Below, piece by piece: positions 1 to 6,816 of a stretch of 13,899 nucleotides of DNA (the stretch's first letter is position 1; the number at the start of each line of letters is the position of its first letter). A program made the position numbers and the translations under genes. Origin of the DNA: an uncultured Roseburia sp. (GTDB lineage Bacteria; Bacillota; Clostridia; Lachnospirales; Lachnospiraceae); contig CAKQXQ010000053.1 of NCBI GenBank assembly GCA_934292805.1, positions 1 to 13,899 on the forward strand, read 5' to 3'. The notes below the pieces were generated by a model. That model did not search any database. It was not told the DNA's origin and saw only the letters and a list, made by a program, of their open reading frames with translations.

Positions 1-183
1 ATGTTCTTTCCAAAATTGTTTTCGTAAATATTGAGGATATCTTTTCCATATATGGTATGTTGTATAGCTCTTCATCATGTTTACAATTTTACTAATAGAC
101 ATTGTTGGTTCTGTCTCTATCATGTAGTGAATGTGATATTGTAATAGGTATTTGTGTCTGTTTTTAGATTTCCATATTCCCAT
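1..183 (-). pseudogene. tnpA: IS200-type transposase TnpA, internally deleted and cut by the window edge
   Basis: The minus-strand frame is open from an ATG at 183-181 to the window edge (61 codons). Residues 1-18 look like a TnpA N-terminus (NRHKYLLQYHI). They run straight into the part that normally follows the HUH motif of this subfamily (HIHYMIETEP, then SKIVNMMKSYTTYHIW and YLRKQFWKEH). In intact proteins of about 130-150 residues, roughly 60 residues with the conserved KYR segment separate the first strand from the HUH motif, and these are missing here. The simplest reading is an in-frame deletion at a short shared HI/CACATT stretch. A non-autonomous copy moved in trans is therefore likely. 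No strong ribosome binding site precedes the ATG. The spacing comparison is from memory of the family. The catalytic tyrosine would lie beyond the window. Confidence 0.7.
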
Positions 184-213
184 GCCATGAGTATACAATA
201 ATTTCTGATTTTT

Positions 214-258
214 GGCTACCTTAACCCACCGTCTAAAGCCAGTGGGATTGCGGTAGCC
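214..258. repeat. Left-end imperfect palindrome of the IS200-type element
   Basis: The outer arms GGCTACC (214-220) and GGTAGCC (252-258) are exact complements. The inner arms CCCAC (225-229) and GTGGG (242-246) are too, with a 12-base loop between. IS200/IS605 elements use such subterminal hairpins as the single-strand recognition site for TnpA and often to block read-through translation of tnpA. The TAG stop of the TetR gene (235-233) lies in the loop. Confidence 0.75.
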
Positions 259-811
259 CTCTTTCAAAGTTGTGTATGGAATTGGCAATATTCCCATGCA
301 GTGTCACGGACAAAAGATCCACAATCTTCTGATAATCCTCTTTCATTCCGTGATCGATCCAGTCTAACATAATTCCAACAAAACCATATTTATAAAAATC
401 TGCGATAAACTGCTTATCTTCTTCCGACAGATGATCTCTCGCACATTTTTCCTCTACCACATCCACAATCAGCTGATACGTTAATTTATATAGAAAGCTT
501 TCGATCTTCTCACGATTCACAGAATGATAGACATTCATAATAAATGGTTTGTTTTCCAATACTGCTTCAAAGATCTGCGTGAACCCTTCCTGCCAGGTAT
601 CATACGTCTTCTTGTCACGCAGTGCCTTCCTTCCATCTTCTACACACACCCATTCTACCAGATCATAAATATCTTTGAAGTGGTAGTAAAAAGCCATGCG
701 GCTGATCCCACAATCTTCTGTCAGATCTGCAATCGTGATCTTGTCGAACGGTTTCTTTTTCAAGAGCTGTTTCAGTGATGCCTCCAATGCTGTCTTTGTT
801 GTAGTTGACAT
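233..811 (-). CDS. TetR/AcrR-family transcriptional regulator with IS-derived C-terminus
   Basis: The predicted product is a DNA-binding repressor of 192 residues. The N-terminal 50 residues form the TetR helix-turn-helix, seen as the stretch FDKITIADLTEDCGISRMAFYYHF with the usual FYYHF end of the recognition helix. The rest is helical and resembles the C-terminal ligand-binding domain of the DhaS-like TetR group. The start at 811 was chosen over an in-frame ATG five codons upstream because AGGAGG (822-817) sits five bases before it. The last eight or nine residues (about GLPQSHWL) are encoded by the palindromic end of an IS200-type element, so the native tail has been replaced. Its own promoter lies at 854-882. 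The ligand and target genes cannot be told: the flanking sugar operon has its own LacI-type regulator, and the gene on the other side is off the window or displaced by the element. Confidence 0.88.
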   Translation of the reverse strand: MSTTTKTALEASLKQLLKKKPFDKITIADLTEDCGISRMAFYYHFKDIYDLVEWVCVEDGRKALRDKKTYDTWQEGFTQIFEAVLENKPFIMNVYHSVNREKIESFLYKLTYQLIVDVVEEKCARDHLSEEDKQFIADFYKYGFVGIMLDWIDHGMKEDYQKIVDLLSVTLHGNIANSIHNFERGLPQSHWL

Positions 812-853
812 GTATTCCTCCTGCATATTTCTGCATTAACGACTTACCTGTCT

Positions 854-882
854 ATTTTATCTTTCTTTTTTTCTTCCGTAAA
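854..882 (-). promoter_or_regulatory. Sigma-A-type promoter of the TetR gene
   Basis: On the minus strand, TTTACG (882-877) and TAAAAT (859-854) are separated by exactly 17 bases and lie about 45 bases upstream of the TetR start codon. Both boxes are recognisable but not consensus. Confidence 0.6.
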
Positions 883-929
883 GCACTGCAAAGCTTATTT
901 TACAAATTTTTCAGATATTACAGATATTT

Positions 930-1946
930 TTAATTTTGTTTTCTGGTAGACTCCCTCTCAATCACCGTTGGCAATGTAATATAGGACTGCAGGTAAAGAT
1001 TCTTTTTCCTGATTTTCTGAAGAACATATTTTCCTGCCTGGATTCCCATGTCATAAACATCAATATTCACAACTGTAAGCTTTGGTTTCAATATTCTTGA
1101 AAATGGGAAATCGTCAAACGTGATCACCCCTATCTCCTGAGGGATCTGTATTCCATGCTGCTGCAATGCTGTAACGCATCCATATGCAATATAATTGTTC
1201 GCACAGATTACCGCATCCGGTTTTTTTCTCATAGACAGAATGCTCTCCATCATGGAATAAGCCTCATCACATTCAGACTCCCCCTGCTTTACATATCCTT
1301 TCGGGATGATCACATCATGCCTGTTCAAAACAGAAAGTACGCCCTCCAGCCTGTGCATTGAGATCTGGTCTTCCATCTTTCCACCGACATATGCAAGTGA
1401 CTGATATCCCATCTCTAACAGATGTTTTGCTGCCAGTTCTCCTGCCAGACGGTTATCTATATCAATCCAGCACAGATGACTTGTAAAATTCGGATTTCCG
1501 ATTACAAGATGTGGAATTGTAAGTTCATAGACCAGCTCATCCAGTTCTTTTGACACGACAGACGCATGAATGACAAATCCATCTGCCTGCTGCATTTCAT
1601 ATGTTTTTCGGACAAATTCGCATACTTTTTCTTTTGTCACACTCTTTACCAGAAGGGAATATCCTTTATCCGACAGTGTATTTTCCAGTCCGCACATAAT
1701 TTCAAACATATGTGGATTGGAAAAACCGGTATTTTCCCCCAGACTTGTAACAAATATAATACTTTTTGTAGACTGGCTGGCAAAATTCCTTGCCCGCTGG
1801 TTCGGCAGATAATGCAACTGTTCCATTGCTTTTTTTACTCTGTCCGTTGTCTCTTCGGATATTGAATAGGAACCATTCATCACCTTCGACACCGTTGCTG
1901 TTGAAGTGTTTGCAAGCCTTGCTACATCTTTGATCGTTGCTGCCAT
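930..1946 (-). CDS. LacI-family regulator, probable maltose/starch operon regulator
   Basis: The product is a 338-residue regulator of normal LacI/GalR length. Residues 1-25 form the helix-turn-helix (TIKDVARLANTSTATVSKVMNG), followed by the hinge motif YLPNQRARNFAS near residues 48-58. A periplasmic-binding-protein-like sensor domain with the typical ANNYIAYGCV and GVITFDDFPFS segments follows. An in-frame GTG two codons upstream of the chosen ATG (1946-1944) leaves only two bases to GGGAGAG (1961-1955), whereas the ATG leaves eight, so the ATG is preferred. It is the last gene after the sugar-binding protein, permeases and GH13 enzyme, 65 bases downstream of the latter. By analogy with MalR-type regulators it probably senses a maltodextrin and controls this locus, including itself. 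No clear LacI-type operator with a central CG was found, so the target site is open. Confidence 0.9.
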   Translation of the reverse strand: MAATIKDVARLANTSTATVSKVMNGSYSISEETTDRVKKAMEQLHYLPNQRARNFASQSTKSIIFVTSLGENTGFSNPHMFEIMCGLENTLSDKGYSLLVKSVTKEKVCEFVRKTYEMQQADGFVIHASVVSKELDELVYELTIPHLVIGNPNFTSHLCWIDIDNRLAGELAAKHLLEMGYQSLAYVGGKMEDQISMHRLEGVLSVLNRHDVIIPKGYVKQGESECDEAYSMMESILSMRKKPDAVICANNYIAYGCVTALQQHGIQIPQEIGVITFDDFPFSRILKPKLTVVNIDVYDMGIQAGKYVLQKIRKKNLYLQSYITLPTVIERESTRKQN

Positions 1947-1974
1947 AAGCACCGCTCTCCCTGTTCTAATTACG

Positions 1975-1995
1975 ATCTGACTTTACATTTCAGAT
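1975..1995. repeat. Short inverted repeat in the GH13-lacI gap
   Basis: ATCTGA (1975-1980) and TCAGAT (1990-1995) are exact complements separated by nine bases, in the 65-base gap between the GH13 gene and the regulator. It could be an operator or a weak RNA hairpin. There is no T-run, so it is not a terminator. A similar TTTCAGATAT string occurs just past the end of the regulator gene near 910-919. Confidence 0.35.
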
Positions 1996-2011
1996 ATCCT
2001 GTTGTTTTTAA

Positions 2012-3733
2012 TTAGTCGGATGACTTTGCTATTACAAATCCATACTGTAATAATTCATCATTTTCATATTTCTCTGAATACAGTATCGTCTGTCCGATTG
2101 TTTCAGCCCGCAGCATCTTTTTCTCTCCCATATTTAAATAGATCCTGATATGCTCTTTTTCATAACTGCGTTCAAAACCATACATCCGCCCTGTTTTCTC
2201 AGCAGTCAGTGTATGATAGCTTCCCTCTGTCAATGCTTTGTGTGTAAGCCTCAATCCAATCATCTTTTCAAAAAACTTCTGAAGCTCATCCTTTTTTCCC
2301 CAAGGCATCTTCTGGCGATATTCGTCCTCAGAAATACCTGTCACCCCGAGTTCATCTCCATAGAAAACAGATGGCATGCCCGGAAAGCACATCTGAAAAA
2401 CGATTGCCAGCTTGTATTTTTCTCTGTTTTCTCCACACAAAGAAAGAAAACGGCTGACATCATGGCTGTCTAACACATTGAGCTGGGAAAAAACTGTCTG
2501 TGTCCGGTAGCGCATCCTCATATCAGTTACACGGCTGTCAAACTCAGCAGCATCTATCGACTCTTCTGCAAAAAATCTTCTGCAGTGTTTTCTGAAATCA
2601 TAGTTCATTGCCGAATCAAACATTTTTCCATCCAGCCAGTGACCGGCACTTTCCCAGATCTCACCGATCAATACCGCTTCACTGTTGGCTTTCTTTACCG
2701 CATCCCGAAATGCCATCCAGAATTTATCATTGATTTCGCTTGCCACATCTAACCGCCAGCCATCTATATGAAATTTTTCTATCCAGTATGTTCCTACATT
2801 ACAAAAATAATCCTGCACTTCTTTATTTGCAGTATTCAGCTTCGGCATTAATCGTTCATACCCAAAACACTCGTAATTCGGATAGTCTTCACCGTTTGAA
2901 GGACGTACTACCGGAAACTGCAATCCGTAAAACCAGTCTCTGTATTTTGATTTTTCTCCGTTTTTTACCACATCTTCAAACGCGAAGAATTTCCAGCCAC
3001 AATGATTAAACACACCATCTATAATAACTCTTATTCCATTTTTATGGAATATATCTACAAGCTCTCTAAATTCTTCGTTTGTTCCAAAACACGGATCGAC
3101 ATGAAAATAATCAATCAGATCATATTTATGATATTCCCCTGCCGCAAAAATAGGATTGATATAAATTGCATTGATCCCTAGATTTTTGATATATGAAACA
3201 TTCTCAGTAATTCCCCGGATCGTGCCTCCAAGTTTTCCTTTTACACTTTGTCCTGCAAATTCTTTCTCACTTGCTTTTCCTCTGATATACTCTTTTTCAC
3301 TGGCAAAACTGTCTGGAAAAATATTATAAATGACTGCTCTTTTTACCCACTGAGGAGGTGTGACGATATCTGCTCTGTGATTAAATGGAAGCTGATAGTA
3401 CTCCGATCTGTCATCCACGGTATTTTCACAAAACTGATCTCCATAATATAAGACTGTTTCTTTCCCATCGTCCAATTCAAAATAGTAGCAGATTCTCTTA
3501 TATGGCTTATATAAAATAACCTCATAATAATCAAATAATGTTGAACTGGCAACAATATGCATTTCTGCTTTTGTAAAAATAACAGGTGTTTGTCTGCATG
3601 CTCTATCTCCATAATATAATACACATCTTTTCATATCATCTCTGCCAACACGAATTCGAAAGGTAACATGTGTCTCATCTGTTCCATAGGCATACTGTGA
3701 CATCGGAATGTGTAAAACTGCACTTTTATTCAT
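2012..3733 (-). CDS. Cytoplasmic GH13 neopullulanase / cyclomaltodextrinase (GH13_20 type)
   Basis: This is a 573-residue alpha-amylase-superfamily enzyme without a signal peptide, so it acts on imported maltodextrins in the cytoplasm. Residues 1-125 match the N-terminal beta-sandwich (CBM34-like) of neopullulanases and maltogenic amylases. The catalytic barrel carries all GH13 regions: DGVFNH (239-244), MPKLN (296-300, the signature of the neopullulanase/cyclomaltodextrinase subfamily), GWRLDVA (325-331, nucleophile D329), GEIW (357-360, acid/base E358) and LDSHD (421-425, stabiliser D425). Expected reactions are opening of cyclodextrins and hydrolysis of alpha-1,4 (and some alpha-1,6) links in maltodextrins or pullulan. 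The exact preference cannot be read from sequence. It starts 27 bases after the MalG-type permease stop, with GGAG six bases before the ATG, and is followed by the LacI-type gene. Confidence 0.92.
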   Translation of the reverse strand: MNKSAVLHIPMSQYAYGTDETHVTFRIRVGRDDMKRCVLYYGDRACRQTPVIFTKAEMHIVASSTLFDYYEVILYKPYKRICYYFELDDGKETVLYYGDQFCENTVDDRSEYYQLPFNHRADIVTPPQWVKRAVIYNIFPDSFASEKEYIRGKASEKEFAGQSVKGKLGGTIRGITENVSYIKNLGINAIYINPIFAAGEYHKYDLIDYFHVDPCFGTNEEFRELVDIFHKNGIRVIIDGVFNHCGWKFFAFEDVVKNGEKSKYRDWFYGLQFPVVRPSNGEDYPNYECFGYERLMPKLNTANKEVQDYFCNVGTYWIEKFHIDGWRLDVASEINDKFWMAFRDAVKKANSEAVLIGEIWESAGHWLDGKMFDSAMNYDFRKHCRRFFAEESIDAAEFDSRVTDMRMRYRTQTVFSQLNVLDSHDVSRFLSLCGENREKYKLAIVFQMCFPGMPSVFYGDELGVTGISEDEYRQKMPWGKKDELQKFFEKMIGLRLTHKALTEGSYHTLTAEKTGRMYGFERSYEKEHIRIYLNMGEKKMLRAETIGQTILYSEKYENDELLQYGFVIAKSSD

Positions 3734-3760
3734 AATCTACTCCAATCTATTCTTTTTGTC

Positions 3761-4603
3761 TCAACCTTTCACTCCACCTGAAGTAAGTCCTGTTGTCATA
3801 TTTTTCTGTAATGCAAAAAATACAATTAAAATCGGAATTGACACAACTATGGACGCTGCAGCAAAAACCGGCCAGCTTCCACTCATCTCTGTTGCCTGCA
3901 GCGAATATAGTCCAGCTGCTAAAGTATAGGTATCGGAACCCGTCATAAAATTTACTGCAAAAATATATTCATTCCACACATACACAAGTACCATCATAGC
4001 AGTAACTGCTATCGTCGGCTTTGCCAGAGGAAGTACTATTTTTGTTACAATCTGTACTGGCGATGCCCCATCGATCATTGCTGCCTCTTCTATTTCTGTC
4101 GGGATCGTATCAAAATACCCTTTCATATTCCACAGTGCAAAAACTGCCATTGTTCCCGTGTATACAATAATCAACCCTGTCTTCGTATTGATCAGTCCCA
4201 TCGGTGTCAGTAATTTGTATAACGCTGTCATAGAAAGCAAAGATGGAAATGCATATAGCAAAATCAAAATTTTTAAAATACTTTTCCTTCCGGGAAATCT
4301 TTTTCTTGAAAAAACGTAAGCAGCCGGTATCCCTGTTCCCAGTGAAATTGCAAGCGTAACAACCGCAAGGATCAGACTGTTTTTCAGCCACAATAATATC
4401 GGCTTTTCAAAAAATACAGCATGATAGTTCTGTAACGTTACGTGTTTTGGCAAAAATGAAAAATCTGCACTCAAAAGGCTATTATCTGCATTCAGGGAAA
4501 CAGACAGTGCATATAGCACGGGAACAAGCACCAGAAAACATACAACAATAAAAAATATATTTACAAGTATCAGTATTATATTTTCCTTCTGTCGTTTACT
4601 CAT
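3761..4603 (-). CDS. Sugar ABC transporter permease, MalG type
   Basis: This is the inner-membrane half-channel for carbohydrate uptake, 280 residues, with about six hydrophobic segments (first at roughly 9-33, last at roughly 246-266). The cytoplasmic coupling loop is the EAA motif at about 172-195 (EEAAMIDGAS, then KIVLPLAKP), which docks to the ATPase. The upstream start GTG (4615) was rejected in favour of ATG at 4603 because GAGGAG (4613-4608) precedes the ATG. With this start the MalF-type stop (4607-4605) and the MalG-type start are separated by a single base, which suggests translational coupling. Malto-oligosaccharides are the likely cargo, inferred from the starch-binding protein and the GH13 enzyme in the same operon. 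Confidence 0.92.
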   Translation of the reverse strand: MSKRQKENIILILVNIFFIVVCFLVLVPVLYALSVSLNADNSLLSADFSFLPKHVTLQNYHAVFFEKPILLWLKNSLILAVVTLAISLGTGIPAAYVFSRKRFPGRKSILKILILLYAFPSLLSMTALYKLLTPMGLINTKTGLIIVYTGTMAVFALWNMKGYFDTIPTEIEEAAMIDGASPVQIVTKIVLPLAKPTIAVTAMMVLVYVWNEYIFAVNFMTGSDTYTLAAGLYSLQATEMSGSWPVFAAASIVVSIPILIVFFALQKNMTTGLTSGGVKG

Positions 4604-4604
4604 G

Positions 4605-5507
4605 TCACTCCTCACCTTCCTCTTTCTTTTTCCTGTTTGTCAATGCCGAAAAGAGAATCAGAATTGCAAAAATAATCATAGATACTGCTGAACTATACCC
4701 ATAATTATTCGTTATAAACGCCTTTTCATATGCATAGGTCAGTATTGTATGTACATTTGCCCCTGTTTTTGCACCTACCTGCTGCGTCAGAAGATATATT
4801 ACATCAAACTGCTTAAACGTCGTAAATGTAGTAATGATCACAGAAGGTGCAATAACCGGTCTTATCATCGGTATTGTAATATACCATGTTCTTTCCAGCC
4901 ACGTTGCCCCATCAAGTACCGCACTTTCATAGTAGCTTTTTTCAATGCTTTGTAATGCTCCATCAATAATTGTGATCATAAATGGCAATGCAAGCCAGAG
5001 ATTCACCACAGTACAGCTTACAAAAGCCAGTACATTTGTATTCAACCATCTGACCGGTTCTAATCCCATTCTTTGCAGCCACTGATTCAGCAAACCAAAC
5101 TGTGAATTATACATGCCTGTTTTCCACAATAAAATGGAAACATATCCGGGCATTGCCCATGGAAAGATCAACAGCGTCTTATAGATGTTTCTTAATTTTA
5201 AACGCCTGATATTTAAGAGGCTTGCCATAAGAAATGCTATGACCAGCTGTAACAGCATATTTACAATCGTCCATAAAACCGTCACTAAAAATGCAGTGAT
5301 AAATCCGTTATCAAATACAAGAAGAGCCTCTTTATAATTTTTCAGGCCGATCAGTTCGTAATTATTCCAATGATATACATTCATATTTGTCAGAGAAATA
5401 TAGGCTGTATACAAGATTGGGAAAATAACGATCAATAAAATCAATATCAGTGATGGTGCTGACCAGAGATAGGCAATGATTGTTTCTTTTTGCTTTTTCC
5501 TGTCCAT
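4605..5507 (-). CDS. Sugar ABC transporter permease, MalF type
   Basis: The 300-residue partner of the MalG-type permease has a short basic N-terminus, a first membrane segment at about 11-36 and further segments to about 271-290. Its EAA loop is at about 194-216 (ESAVLDGATW, then ITIPMIRP). It lacks the long periplasmic P2 insert of the E. coli MalF, as is normal for Gram-positive homologues. It begins 18 bases after the binding-protein stop, with an AAGGAAG element about ten bases before the ATG. Together the two permeases would form the translocation pore for malto-oligosaccharides delivered by the lipoprotein. Confidence 0.92.
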   Translation of the reverse strand: MDRKKQKETIIAYLWSAPSLILILLIVIFPILYTAYISLTNMNVYHWNNYELIGLKNYKEALLVFDNGFITAFLVTVLWTIVNMLLQLVIAFLMASLLNIRRLKLRNIYKTLLIFPWAMPGYVSILLWKTGMYNSQFGLLNQWLQRMGLEPVRWLNTNVLAFVSCTVVNLWLALPFMITIIDGALQSIEKSYYESAVLDGATWLERTWYITIPMIRPVIAPSVIITTFTTFKQFDVIYLLTQQVGAKTGANVHTILTYAYEKAFITNNYGYSSAVSMIIFAILILFSALTNRKKKEEGEE

Positions 5508-5525
5508 TCTCTTTTCTTCCTTTCC

Positions 5526-6743
5526 CTACTGCATATTTGAAATCAGCTGCTCTGCCTCTTTCTGTGCTGCAATGGCACTTTCTTTTACATCTTTTCCACT
5601 CATATTCACATCCGTCAGAAGATTTCCCATAACTGTCCACATAACATCCATCTCCGGAAGATTCGGCATTGGTACCGCATTCTCTGCTGTTTCTTTCATT
5701 GCCATAACAATTTCGTCTGAGGTGATCTCCTCCATATCATAGCATTGTGTCAATGCCGGTGCGCAACCACTTGCTTTTGCGAGATCGATTTCAAGCTGCG
5801 GATCCATAATTGTTCTCAGTACTTTTTCTACCGCATCTTTTTTCTTATCCGCAGCATTTTTCAAAACCTGGATTCCCTGTACTCCCATATATGGTGAGAT
5901 TGGTTTCCCTGTTGCATCGATCACCGGCATGGAAGCTACACCTACATCCATTCCCGATTCTTTTACGGTCGGGATAAGCCATGGACCTGCGATGGTTGCA
6001 TGTGCCATTCCTTCTTTGAATAATGTATTTACTGTCGCATACTCTGTTTCTCCCGGCATCAGATCTACAAATTTTTTATGGTACTCCAGTGCGTCTATCA
6101 CTTCTTCTGTATCAAGCTGTGGTTTTCCGTCTTCACTTAAGATCTGACCTCCAAATCCGTTCATCCAGCCTGCTGCATAATATGGTGTGCTGTGCTGCTC
6201 CACGAAACCATAATGTCCGCCTTTTGTATTATCCTGCATATAGCTGTATAGCTCTTCTGTCGTTTTTGGAACTTCCTCATCACTCATATAAAGTCTGTTA
6301 TATAGAAACAATAATGTTTCATAATAAATCGGCAGCTGATAAATCTCTCCTTTATAAGTAGCAGCCTCTATTGTATTGTCCATACACCCGTCCAATTCTT
6401 CTTCCGGAATCAGATCTGTAATTGGTGCAAGAATTCCCATCTCTGCATAGACACCGATTTTGTCATGCGCAAAGAAATACATATCCGGAGCAGCTTTCGG
6501 ATTATTGCCTGCCATTTTCAGGCTTTCTGTCAGATCACTCTTTTTTTCCAGCGTGACATGGATTTCCGGTTCCAGTGTCTCTAATTTTTTCTGCAATATT
6601 TCTGCCACTTCGTCTTCCTTATCATGCCAGATCACGATCTCGGTTGTTCCATCATCTGACTGACCTGTGCTATTTGCTCCACATCCCGCAAATAACCCTG
6701 TAATTAATGTTACAGATAATAAAATTCCAATCCATTTTTTCAT
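5526..6743 (-). CDS. Extracellular sugar-binding lipoprotein, MalE-like (family 1 solute-binding protein)
   Basis: This 405-residue substrate-capture subunit sits on the outer face of the membrane. The signal peptide MKKWIGILLSVTLITGLFAGC ends in a lipobox with the acylated cysteine at residue 21. A short Ser/Thr/Gly/Asp linker leads into a two-lobed binding protein that starts with the typical TEIVIWHDKE strand. Segments such as KGEIYQLPIYYETLLFLYNR and ATIAGPW are characteristic of maltodextrin-type binding proteins. An in-frame ATG at 6800 exists, but the start at 6743 is preceded by GGGAGGGG and gives a proper signal peptide. It lies 73 bases after the anchored starch-binding protein, across an RNA stem-loop, and 18 bases before the MalF-type gene. 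The maltodextrin specificity is an inference from context and family resemblance. Confidence 0.92.
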   Translation of the reverse strand: MKKWIGILLSVTLITGLFAGCGANSTGQSDDGTTEIVIWHDKEDEVAEILQKKLETLEPEIHVTLEKKSDLTESLKMAGNNPKAAPDMYFFAHDKIGVYAEMGILAPITDLIPEEELDGCMDNTIEAATYKGEIYQLPIYYETLLFLYNRLYMSDEEVPKTTEELYSYMQDNTKGGHYGFVEQHSTPYYAAGWMNGFGGQILSEDGKPQLDTEEVIDALEYHKKFVDLMPGETEYATVNTLFKEGMAHATIAGPWLIPTVKESGMDVGVASMPVIDATGKPISPYMGVQGIQVLKNAADKKKDAVEKVLRTIMDPQLEIDLAKASGCAPALTQCYDMEEITSDEIVMAMKETAENAVPMPNLPEMDVMWTVMGNLLTDVNMSGKDVKESAIAAQKEAEQLISNMQ

Positions 6744-6775
6744 GCTGCCCCTCCCGGATTTTTCATAATTCAAGG

Positions 6776-6804
6776 TGCCATACAGATTTTTCATCTGCAT
6801 GGCA
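6776..6804 (-). promoter_or_regulatory. Intercistronic stem-loop between the starch-binding and MalE-like genes
   Basis: On the minus-strand RNA, TGCCATGCAGAT (6804-6793) pairs with ATCTGTATGGCA (6787-6776) over 12 bp, with one G-U wobble and a five-base loop GAAAA. On the plus strand that pair would be A-C, so the structure is specific to transcripts of this operon. It begins 12 bases after the upstream stop and is not followed by a T-run. A 3'-end stabiliser or processing signal that sets different levels for the two products is more likely than a terminator. Confidence 0.6.
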
Positions 6805-6816
6805 GCATTTTCATTT

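Larger units (their letters stand above)
1..258 (-). mobile_element. IS200/IS605-type element, left end and partial body (runs off window)
   Basis: The segment holds an imperfect palindrome at 214-258, then a minus-strand frame that starts about 31 bases further on and reads like the small HUH transposase TnpA of IS200/IS605 elements. That order, a subterminal hairpin followed by tnpA, is the usual left-end architecture of the family, which has no terminal inverted repeats and moves as single-stranded DNA. The element continues beyond position 1, so the right end and any tnpB cannot be judged. The outer boundary is placed at about 258 because the hairpin ends there and the neighbouring TetR protein loses its family character at the same place. 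The true cleavage site could be a few bases further out. Confidence 0.75.
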
